DNA of 43,462 bases, taken from positions 1 to 43,462 of the forward strand of contig CAJTTQ010000016.1 in the NCBI GenBank assembly GCA_910579145.1, in the 5' to 3' direction. The position numbers and the translations under genes are program-made. The stretch is from an uncultured Eubacterium sp. GTDB taxonomy: Bacteria > Bacillota > Clostridia > Lachnospirales > Lachnospiraceae. The notes under the pieces are model-generated. The model made no database searches and had not been told where the DNA came from. It saw only the letters and a list, made by a program, of their open reading frames with translations. Numbering within the stretch: the stretch's first letter is position 1; every line of letters begins with the position of its first letter. This document shows, in pieces, positions 16,924-23,442 of the stretch.

Positions 16924-16982
16924 AAAGATTGGGCAGAAAATGAGTTGGAAATTTTGACGATAAAACAGGAGGAATTGTATTT

Positions 16983-17735
16983 ATGAACAGGAACAAAAAC
17001 AAGAAGAAAGTGATAACGATCCTCGGCATCATCGGCTTACTCTGCTGCACGACCATAGGGATATATGGAATCTTCAGCGCGCCGGACTCCGACCAGGCTG
17101 AACTGGAACAGCAATTGATGCAAAACGAAAGGGCTTTAGAAGAAATGAATTCGATGCCGCCTGCCGAGACGAAAAGTTTGTCCACTTCGAATGCGGTAAG
17201 TCCATCCGCGGTGACAGTTTCCAATGAACCGCAGACAACACCGGACAGTGACGGCGAACAACCCGAACGCACGATTTCTGTCATCGGGGATTCGGTTTTT
17301 TTAGGAGCGTCGCCTGCTTTTCAGGAACTACAGGAACAGGCCGTCATCGATGCCAAGATCTCCCGTCAGGTCTACCAGGCGGTCGACGTCGCCAAAAAAC
17401 TAGAGAAAAAAGGGAAACTGGGCGACACCATCATCATCTCATTAGGTACAAATGGTAATTTTAATCCTGCGACCGGACAGGAACTGATCGATTACCTCGG
17501 GCCTGACCGGACCATTTACTGGATCAACGCCTATGGAAAAAAACTGGATATTCAGAAACAGGTTAATGAGACGATCCGGGATCTTGCGAAAAAGAATGCA
17601 AATGTAACCGTCATTTCATGGGCAAGTGAAGGAAAAGAGCACCCGGACTGGTTCTATCAGGACGGTGTTCACCTAAATTCGAAAGGACAGGCCGGGTTTG
17701 CCCGTTTTATCCAAAAAAGTATTGAGATACACTAG
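16983..17735 (+). CDS. Membrane-anchored SGNH hydrolase/O-acetyltransferase partner
   Basis: A 250-residue protein with a short Lys-rich N-terminus, one membrane helix (about 11-31), an extracytoplasmic linker rich in Glu/Ser/Thr, and an SGNH domain. The catalytic blocks are visible: SVIGDSVFLGAS (nucleophile Ser), IIISLGTNGNF (block III, Gly-Thr-Asn) and WFYQDGVHLNSKG (Asp-x-x-His). This is the same domain that forms the C-terminal half of OatA, here encoded as a separate gene with its own AGGAGG site. It probably receives acetyl groups from the acyltransferase encoded upstream. It ends convergent with pth, overlapping by 4 nt. Confidence 0.87.
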   Translation: MNRNKNKKKVITILGIIGLLCCTTIGIYGIFSAPDSDQAELEQQLMQNERALEEMNSMPPAETKSLSTSNAVSPSAVTVSNEPQTTPDSDGEQPERTISVIGDSVFLGASPAFQELQEQAVIDAKISRQVYQAVDVAKKLEKKGKLGDTIIISLGTNGNFNPATGQELIDYLGPDRTIYWINAYGKKLDIQKQVNETIRDLAKKNANVTVISWASEGKEHPDWFYQDGVHLNSKGQAGFARFIQKSIEIH

Positions 17736-18304
17736 AACAGTTTTCTCCCATTAAAACTGTTCATCGCTGCATCCACGCCTTCCGAGACGATTGCCTCGAC
17801 CGCCTCGACCGCAAAATCCAGCACTTCACCAATGATTTTTTCGTCGCCTTTCGAAAACCGGCCGAGCACATGCCGCACGAGGTCGCCCCCTTCCGGCTTC
17901 CCTCCCACGCCGACCTTGACGCGCGGGAATTCATTGGTCCCCAAATGCTTTATTATATCTTTAATGCCGTTATGTCCGCCGGCGCTCCCCTTCTGGCGGA
18001 CACGGATCTGCCCCACCTCGAGGGAAATGTCATCATATGCCACGATGATGTCCTCGGGGTCGATCTTATAATAATCCGTGAAACTCCGGATACACTCGCC
18101 GCTCAGATTCATGAACGTCTGCGGCTGGGCGAGGATGACCTTCTCCCCGCCGATCAACCCTTTACCGCAAACCGCCTTGTGTTCCTTACTCGCCAGCGGT
18201 ATCCGGTATTTATCTGAAATCCGCGTGATCACTCCGAAGCCGATATTATGTCTTGTCCCCGCATACTCTCTGCCCGGATTTCCAAGTCCGGCAATTAGTT
18301 TCAT
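17732..18304 (-). CDS. pth: Peptidyl-tRNA hydrolase
   Basis: A complete 190-residue enzyme that frees tRNAs from peptidyl-tRNA that dropped off ribosomes. It opens with MKLIAGLGNPGREYAGTRHNIGF (Asn and the catalytic His), then QPQTFMNLSG, IVAYDDISLEVGQIRVRQKGSAGGHNGIKDI (catalytic Asp region and GGHNG) and FPRVKVGVGGKP. GAGGG lies before the ATG. Its last codons contain a 10-bp inverted repeat. In many Firmicutes pth sits directly before mfd; here a BlaRI/O-acetylation module separates the two. Confidence 0.97.
   Translation of the reverse strand: MKLIAGLGNPGREYAGTRHNIGFGVITRISDKYRIPLASKEHKAVCGKGLIGGEKVILAQPQTFMNLSGECIRSFTDYYKIDPEDIIVAYDDISLEVGQIRVRQKGSAGGHNGIKDIIKHLGTNEFPRVKVGVGGKPEGGDLVRHVLGRFSKGDEKIIGEVLDFAVEAVEAIVSEGVDAAMNSFNGRKLF
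17735..17762. repeat. Inverted repeat across the convergent pth / SGNH gene ends
   Basis: GAACAGTTTT (17735-17744) and AAAACTGTTC (17753-17762) form a perfect 10-bp stem with an 8-nt loop. It covers the last nine codons of pth and begins at the SGNH stop codon. No T-run follows on either strand, so it may protect RNA ends or slow polymerase rather than act as a classic terminator. Confidence 0.6.
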
Positions 18305-18313
18305 AGCGTTCCC

Positions 18314-18544
18314 TCATTTCTGCACTTTTGAAAGAAGTGCCTCTTGTAATACCTGTGAAAAATTAATGTCCATTTCCAGTGCTGCCGCATTAAGCCACGC
18401 CGGAATCGTAAGTGTTTTTCTAACCGATTTTTCGAAATGTTCTTTTGCATAAGCTTCCACATCCACAGAAACCATGTTGATAAATGCCTCTTCTGGTTCG
18501 ATTTCTAATTCTTTCGAAACTGCTGCCAGATTAATTGAATTCAT
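18314..18544 (-). pseudogene. Truncated HicB-family antitoxin (C-terminal DNA-binding part)
   Basis: 76 residues that match only the C-terminal third of HicB antitoxins. The run INMVSVDVEAYAKEHFEKS then VRKTLTIPAWLNAAALEMDINFSQVLQEAL is the typical linker and ribbon-helix-helix-like DNA-binding tail. The N-terminal HicB domain that binds and neutralises the toxin is missing, and no HicA gene is nearby. The ATG has no ribosome binding site at normal distance; an AAGGAGG lies about 30 nt upstream, consistent with deletion of the original 5' coding part. A strong promoter precedes it and pth follows 9 nt later. It is probably a relic, but it could still bind DNA if translated. Confidence 0.65.
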
Positions 18545-18583
18545 TGGTGATGGTTCAGGAATGGATCGTTCAAACCTCCTTGT

Positions 18584-18612
18584 ATTATATTATGAAATAC
18601 GCATTTCGTCAA
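18584..18612 (-). promoter_or_regulatory. Promoter before hicB' and pth
   Basis: On the minus strand TTGACG (18607-18612) and TATAAT (18584-18589) are 17 bp apart. The predicted start lies in the AAGGAGG sequence at 18575-18581, so the transcript would begin at or inside that element. Confidence 0.65.
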
Positions 18613-18630
18613 TGCACACTCGTACAACAC

Positions 18631-19509
18631 TTACTTAACCTCCATCGACAAAATCGTCAATTCTTCATCTAAAACCAATTCTACCTTCGCTTCCCCATCC
18701 GCAAATCTTACCGTCACAAGTGTCGTTACGATCTGTTTGCCAGATTCATCTTCTTCTATCAAAGGTACCTCAATATTACTGATCTGTTTATAAGTGCCGA
18801 GGGGTGCTAATTTCTGCTGCTGCGCCTCCCTCTTTTCCTTCGTCAGGACAGTTTTACACTCTGCGTCCATGAGCGGCCAAATACCGTCATAATTTCCCTC
18901 TGCCACATAGCCGATCACCTCGTAAACCCGTTTGTCTAACTCCGTTACATTAAAATGGTTCAAAATCCTATACGGGTCTTTCCTCCGTTCCTGCCGCATC
19001 TCCTCAAATGTCTCAAAATATCTGTCATTGGCGCGGTCAAAATAGAAGATGATATCCCGCTGCATCGCCTGGTGTGTATGGCGGTCCTCGTACTTGACCC
19101 TGGCCATTACTTCTAGATAATCATCGTATTCTTTCTTCCGTATGTCGCTCACTTCCTTATATGCAAGCTCATCCGTCTGGATGTGTGTCTCAAAATATTC
19201 TTTTGCAAAACTGGTAACTTTAAAATGGAAACACCGGAAATAGGGGGCAGAAAGAAGGATGAAACCCAACAGAAAGCATCCAAGACCTAATATCAATCCC
19301 CGTATGACACGAATGAGAACTGGTCTGCGTTCTCCCCATTTTTTACGTGCAAACCAGTACGAACACGGACATACAAGCACTGCCAGCAAAATGGCAGAGA
19401 AAGCATTTTCAAATCTTATGGCTGCAACGACGCACATAACAAATAGTAAAAACCCATACAAATTTAATATCATATTTCCAATTTTAAGAAATATCTTTTT
19501 CATTATCAT
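18631..19509 (-). CDS. Membrane protein with C-terminal DUF3887-like domain
   Basis: 292 residues: three hydrophobic N-terminal segments (about 13-30, 36-52 and 67-87), then an extracytoplasmic helical part rich in charged residues, and a C-terminal domain (about 190-290) with GYVAEGNYDGIWPLMDAECKTVLTKEK, LAPLGTYKQISN and a closing VRFADGEAKVELVLDEELTILSMEV. This last part resembles DUF3887, an NTF2-like fold domain of unknown ligand. It is the third gene of the second BlaI/M56 operon, 27 nt after the protease gene, so it is a candidate effector or additional sensor of that module. A GGGAGG site precedes the ATG. Confidence 0.68.
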   Translation of the reverse strand: MIMKKIFLKIGNMILNLYGFLLFVMCVVAAIRFENAFSAILLAVLVCPCSYWFARKKWGERRPVLIRVIRGLILGLGCFLLGFILLSAPYFRCFHFKVTSFAKEYFETHIQTDELAYKEVSDIRKKEYDDYLEVMARVKYEDRHTHQAMQRDIIFYFDRANDRYFETFEEMRQERRKDPYRILNHFNVTELDKRVYEVIGYVAEGNYDGIWPLMDAECKTVLTKEKREAQQQKLAPLGTYKQISNIEVPLIEEDESGKQIVTTLVTVRFADGEAKVELVLDEELTILSMEVK

Positions 19510-19536
19510 TTTTATCCTCCCTTCTTATCGTCTGCC

Positions 19537-20778
19537 TTATAAAAACCGGATCGCCCTGCGCCAGCCGGTAAGCTCCTTTTGGATCGTTATGAACCGTTTC
19601 GAGGAATCATACAGGTTACATGTTTCTTCTACCCGCCACACACCAAAAAAACCTGGGCCAAAACGATACGAATCATACCATATACTGGCTGCTCCCGCCG
19701 GATATCCCGACCTCTGCAGCTTTTCCCGAAGCGCTTTTGTGTCAATGACCAGTTCATCCTCTCTCTCCTCTACCAAAATCCGCCCGTATTCCTCTTCCGT
19801 CAGCGTAAGTTCCGTTTGGCATTTTGTTTCTTCATCCTGAATAGAAAGAACCGCTTCAATCCCATTCCCGCCGCTCACGACAAAACGTGAGCCGGCCAGT
19901 ACCACTGCCATAAATACCAAAAGTACAATTCCCGCAGCCCGGAATATATGTGTTCTGTACATTCCGAATTTTTCCTGATAAGCTGCCAGCATCTTGATCC
20001 GCGTGCGGCACTCACTCATAGAAAAGAAAAAGTTCACTTTCTGCAGAATATTCTCAGAAAGCGGCACGCCAGTCACCTCACTCAGAATGAGTTTCCCGTA
20101 TTCCATACGGTTCCCTTTCTCCACCGCCACACTATCGCAAAAAATCTCCATATCCGTCTGAAATACTTTCACACCGTAATGCACGATCGGATTTAACCAA
20201 AAGACACATTTCCATAAAGAGGCAATACAAAAAAACAGACTATGACGGCAGCGGATATGCGTAGCCTCATGCCGCAATACCATTTCCAGTTCATCCGCTG
20301 TATAACGGCTCTTAAAGTCCTCTGGCAGCACGATATACGGACGGATGACGCCGATCGTATAAGGCGAATGCCGGCAGTCCGATACCCTCACAAGACACTT
20401 TTTTGTGCCGGCCTCTATGCACATGCAGACCGGATATTTCTTCCCCCGCCTGATCAGCCTCCGCTTCGCGATCATATATCCGAGGCATATGGCACCCGCC
20501 ATCACCCAGTACATCATTCCCAATGCCGGCATCTCGGCAGAAACAGTCCAGAAAAACGTCTCCCAATCCTCCCATATTCCCCGCTCAAACAATCGCCATT
20601 TCCCGGCGAAAAGGCCGATGAGCGGCAGCATCCACAAAAAACCGTATACATAAGGATTTCTTCCCCGGCTCTTCCAGTAAATACCCCGGATGACGAGTAC
20701 GGCGAGCACCAGCGCACTGATCGAAAATTGTATCCGCAGCATCCTCATCTGCAATATAAAGAAAACCAAATACCACAT
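19537..20778 (-). CDS. BlaR1-like M56 metallopeptidase (module 2)
   Basis: 413 residues with several membrane helices. The cytoplasmic zinc protease motif is LRHEATHIRCRHSLF (HExxH), followed by KCVFWLNPIVHYG and the DMEIFCDSVAVEK segment (Glu and Asp typical of M56). A helix near AAGIVLLVFMAVVLAGSRFVV leads to a short extracytoplasmic tail of about 120 residues. The tail shows no penicillin-binding motifs, so the stimulus is unknown. It would cleave or inactivate the BlaI protein encoded 4 nt upstream. It is clearly diverged from the first M56 protein in this window rather than a recent copy. Confidence 0.87.
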   Translation of the reverse strand: MWYLVFFILQMRMLRIQFSISALVLAVLVIRGIYWKSRGRNPYVYGFLWMLPLIGLFAGKWRLFERGIWEDWETFFWTVSAEMPALGMMYWVMAGAICLGYMIAKRRLIRRGKKYPVCMCIEAGTKKCLVRVSDCRHSPYTIGVIRPYIVLPEDFKSRYTADELEMVLRHEATHIRCRHSLFFCIASLWKCVFWLNPIVHYGVKVFQTDMEIFCDSVAVEKGNRMEYGKLILSEVTGVPLSENILQKVNFFFSMSECRTRIKMLAAYQEKFGMYRTHIFRAAGIVLLVFMAVVLAGSRFVVSGGNGIEAVLSIQDEETKCQTELTLTEEEYGRILVEEREDELVIDTKALREKLQRSGYPAGAASIWYDSYRFGPGFFGVWRVEETCNLYDSSKRFITIQKELTGWRRAIRFL

Positions 20779-20782
20779 ATGA

Positions 20783-21175
20783 TCAATCCCCCTTTCTTTT
20801 CTCCAGCAGGGAGATCAGTTCCTGTACATCCTGTTTTGACAAATCTTCCTGTTTTACCATCGTCGCAAGCATCAGGCCTCCATCCCCGGAAAAATATGCG
20901 TTTTTAAAATTCTGGCTCTTCTCCTGGATACATTCCTCCTGCGTAAATTTTGCATGGTAATGATACACGGTCGAATTTCGCGGATCAACCTCATATTCCA
21001 GCACACCTTTTTTCACAAGCCGATTGATCATCACACGCACCGTCCGCGCCGATATTTCTTTCACGCCCTCCAAACCTTCTACAAAATCCGCTGCCGTACA
21101 CGTTCCTTTCTCCCACACGACTTTCATGAGCAGCCATTCATTTTCCGTAATACTCGGGAAAAGATCTTTCATCAT
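20783..21175 (-). CDS. BlaI/MecI-type transcriptional repressor (module 2)
   Basis: About 130 residues. The winged helix region SITENEWLLMKVVWEKGTCTAADFVEGLEGVKEISARTVRVMINRLVKKGVLEYEVD and the tail GLMLATMVKQEDLSKQDVQELISLLEKRKGD are typical of BlaI. The ATG-ATG at 21175 follows GAGGAGGAACTG and is preferred to the in-frame ATG at 21214. The operator in front (21294-21317) resembles that of module 1, so the two repressors could recognise each other's sites. First gene of an operon with the M56 protease and the DUF3887 protein. Confidence 0.9.
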   Translation of the reverse strand: MMKDLFPSITENEWLLMKVVWEKGTCTAADFVEGLEGVKEISARTVRVMINRLVKKGVLEYEVDPRNSTVYHYHAKFTQEECIQEKSQNFKNAYFSGDGGLMLATMVKQEDLSKQDVQELISLLEKRKGD

Positions 21176-21293
21176 CAGTTCCTCCTCTCGAATTATATAA
21201 TTCCTATGTATCATAAATCTGATGGAAATCGCGATTGGGTAATACAGTAATACAGTATCACAATATCACCATTTCGCGACCGCCCTCTCTTCT

Positions 21294-21352
21294 AGGTATT
21301 TACAACCGTAAACACCTAAAGAAAGAATAACACGCTGCCGTTCTTTTGTCAA
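21294..21352 (-). promoter_or_regulatory. Promoter and BlaI operator of module 2
   Basis: On the minus strand TTGACA (21347-21352) and TATTCT (21324-21329) are 17 bp apart. Directly behind the -10 box is a dyad with arms AGGTATTTAC (21294-21303) and GTAAACACCT (21308-21317), one mismatch, 4-bp centre. Its core TTTAC-N4-GTAAA matches the TTTAC-N3-GTAAA operators of module 1. A direct repeat of AATACAGT at about 21240-21256 in the leader is of unknown meaning. Confidence 0.75.
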
Positions 21353-21419
21353 CCCCTTGCGCAGCTAACGTGTCCTTGACGGAATGAAAAATGCAGACAA
21401 TTTCAATGGAGAACGTATC

Positions 21420-21916
21420 ATGATTATTGATAAATGGATGGCAGAATCAACAGAATGTGATTTTAACGGCGTAATCCTGTTTTGGCTGATATCTTCGGCC
21501 GTCTGGGATTTATGGAACGACAGGGCAGCGGTTTTCGGAAAATTACTGAAACTTACTATGCCGCGCACAATTACCGTCCAGAACTAAAACCAAAATTTTA
21601 TTCAGATATTACCTCATTTCAAGTCACATTATTTAACTTAAATTTTAACACCGAAACAATAAGACCAGACCAGCAAAAAGTAGCGTTTGAAACTCATCTT
21701 ACTAAATTAGAAGCAAAAACCCCGACAATAGAAAAAGCACTTGCCCTTTACAAGTCATTTTCATTTGACAGCACTTTCAGCCGTGCCGATATCATACAAA
21801 TGTTCCATATAGCACCTTCCTCGGCCGGAAAACTGCTGAACAAAATGAAAAAAGCAGGCCTGATCGAACCAGTCACCGGACAGGGCAAAGGTAAGTACCG
21901 ATTTGTACAACAGTAG
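21420..21916 (+). pseudogene. Internally deleted AlbA_2/RecG-like ATP-binding protein gene
   Basis: The original start survives: GGAGAA then ATG at 21420, reading MIIDKWMAESTECDFN, which fits the beginning of AlbA_2 (schlafen-like ATP-binding) proteins. After a stop at 21464 a second frame begins with RRNPVLADIFGRLGFMERQGSGFRKI, the well-known C-terminal motif of these 'RecG-like' helper proteins, and goes on to a winged helix (FSRADIIQMFHIAPSSAGKLLNKMKKAGLIEPV) before its stop at 21916. The AlbA_2 core and most of the AAA_4 region, some 300 or more residues, are gone. The product cannot be functional as an ATPase; the C-terminal piece of about 145 residues could at most be made from a TTG. 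Confidence 0.75.
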
Positions 21917-21950
21917 CTTACTGAGCCTATCTGCATTCATGTACAAACGT

Positions 21951-22005
21951 AAAAACCCTGATCCCACCGCCATCCTTTCGCATGACTATGGTGATCAGGG
22001 TTTTT
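21951..22005. terminator. Bidirectional terminator after spoVG
   Basis: Arms AAAAACCCTGATC (21951-21963) and GATCAGGGTTTTT (21993-22005) enclose a further internal stem. It carries A-rich and T-rich flanks, so it works on either strand and ends the glgC-glgD-spoVG transcript. Confidence 0.85.
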
Positions 22006-22021
22006 CTTCTTTGAAACATTT

Positions 22022-22297
22022 TTAATCTTCATCCGGTAATTCATCTAGTGCCTTTTTAAAACGCTCCAATATTGCTTCCTGCAGTAAGTTTCTCATCTCC
22101 CCGTTGATCGGATGTGCCACATCCCTGTATTCATTATTTGGAGTCTTCTTACTCGGCATCGCAATAAACAAACCTTTTTCCCCTTCGATGACTTTGATAT
22201 CGTGAACGACAAAAGAATCATCAAATGTCACTGACGCTACCGCCCTCATCTTGGAATCGTTACTCACAACTCGAATGCGAATATCTGTTATTTGCAT
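22022..22297 (-). CDS. spoVG: Septation/regulatory protein SpoVG
   Basis: A complete 91-residue SpoVG: MQITDIRIRVV, VASVTFDDSFVVHDIKVIEG, LFIAMPSKKTPNNEYRDVAHPINGEMRNLLQEAI. SpoVG proteins bind nucleic acids and influence sporulation, division and virulence genes in several Firmicutes. It follows glgD by 23 nt, so it is probably read from the glycogen operon promoter, unless an internal promoter exists inside glgD. A terminator follows. Confidence 0.97.
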   Translation of the reverse strand: MQITDIRIRVVSNDSKMRAVASVTFDDSFVVHDIKVIEGEKGLFIAMPSKKTPNNEYRDVAHPINGEMRNLLQEAILERFKKALDELPDED

Positions 22298-22320
22298 CCC
22301 AATTATCCTCCTTACTGTTC

Positions 22321-23442
22321 TTACAGTACGTAACGCGCATTCTTTTCCAACACTATTTTGATTTTATCCGGTTCCCCAACATAATTGGAGTTTGCTCGAA
22401 TTGTATCATGGCTCTCAACGATGCAATTTTCAATGTAGGTATTATCGCCAATGTACACATCATTCAAAATAATGGAATTACGAATGGTGCAGTTGTTACC
22501 TACGTATACTTCTTTAAACAAAATGGAATCCCTCACCTCGCCATTGACGATACATCCGCTGGAAACCAGGCTGTTTGTCACTTTTGAGCCGGCATTGTAT
22601 TTGGCCGGCGGCAGATCCTCGATTTTAGACTCAACCGTAGGATACTGATTGAAAAAGTAGTCTCTGATCTCCCTGTTGAGAAAATCCATATTGGTTTTAA
22701 AATAAGAATCCACTGTCGTAATGTTACTCCAGTATGAGTCCATCTGGTACGCATAGATCTTTTTCACACCGCGGTACCTTATGAAAATATCCTTTACCAG
22801 ATCAAACCCGCCCTCATTGCCGGCACGCTCGATCAGATCAATGAGCTGTCTGCGCCGAATGACATATATTCCCGTGGATACTGTCGTCTTCGATGTGACG
22901 ATCGGTTTTTCCTCAAGCTTAGTAACCAATCCATTCTCATCCACAGAAACCACGCCAAACCTGCTTGGGTCATCTGTTTCCCCGAGATCCTTTGTCACAA
23001 TGGTAATATCTGCATTTTTACTCAAGTGGTACTCAAGCACTTTGTTCATATCAAGTTTGTAAACACAGTCTCCAGATGCAATCACCACGTATGGTTCATG
23101 GCTCGTCTTTAAAAAATCCATGTTCTGCGCAATCGCGTCCGCAGTTCCACGATACCAGTAACTGTTATCCTGTGTCTGAGTCGGAGTAAATACAAATAAG
23201 CCACCCTGTTTTCTACCAAAGTCCCACCATTTCGAAGAATTCAAATGCTGAGTCAGTGATTTTGAATTGAACTGGGTAAATACAGCTACTTTACTTATAT
23301 GAGAATTCGACATACTGCTGAGCGCAAAGTCAATACTGCGGTAACCTCCTGCAATCGGCAACGCAGATGTAGCTCTCTTCGTCGTAAGTTCTGTCATACG
23401 TTTGCTGCTTCCACCAGCTAAAATGATACCTATCGCCCTCAT
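22321..23442 (-). CDS. glgD: GlgD subunit of glucose-1-phosphate adenylyltransferase
   Basis: 373 residues. A nucleotidyltransferase domain starts with GIILAGGSSKRMTELTTKRATSALPIAGGYRSIDF and is followed by a left-handed beta-helix tail (NCTIRNSIILNDVYIGDNTYIENCIV). The G-G-x-G-x-R-L signature seen in GlgC is altered here to GGSSKRM, as is usual for GlgD, a regulatory or weakly active partner that increases GlgC activity in Firmicutes. It overlaps glgC by 4 nt. Acts in cytoplasmic glycogen synthesis. Confidence 0.95.
   Translation of the reverse strand: MRAIGIILAGGSSKRMTELTTKRATSALPIAGGYRSIDFALSSMSNSHISKVAVFTQFNSKSLTQHLNSSKWWDFGRKQGGLFVFTPTQTQDNSYWYRGTADAIAQNMDFLKTSHEPYVVIASGDCVYKLDMNKVLEYHLSKNADITIVTKDLGETDDPSRFGVVSVDENGLVTKLEEKPIVTSKTTVSTGIYVIRRRQLIDLIERAGNEGGFDLVKDIFIRYRGVKKIYAYQMDSYWSNITTVDSYFKTNMDFLNREIRDYFFNQYPTVESKIEDLPPAKYNAGSKVTNSLVSSGCIVNGEVRDSILFKEVYVGNNCTIRNSIILNDVYIGDNTYIENCIVESHDTIRANSNYVGEPDKIKIVLEKNARYVL

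Noticed and set aside
21384..21587. A 67-codon open frame as an independent gene
   Set aside because: Its first part contains the original start of the deleted AlbA_2-type gene, and the rest is an out-of-frame reading of that gene's C-terminal part.
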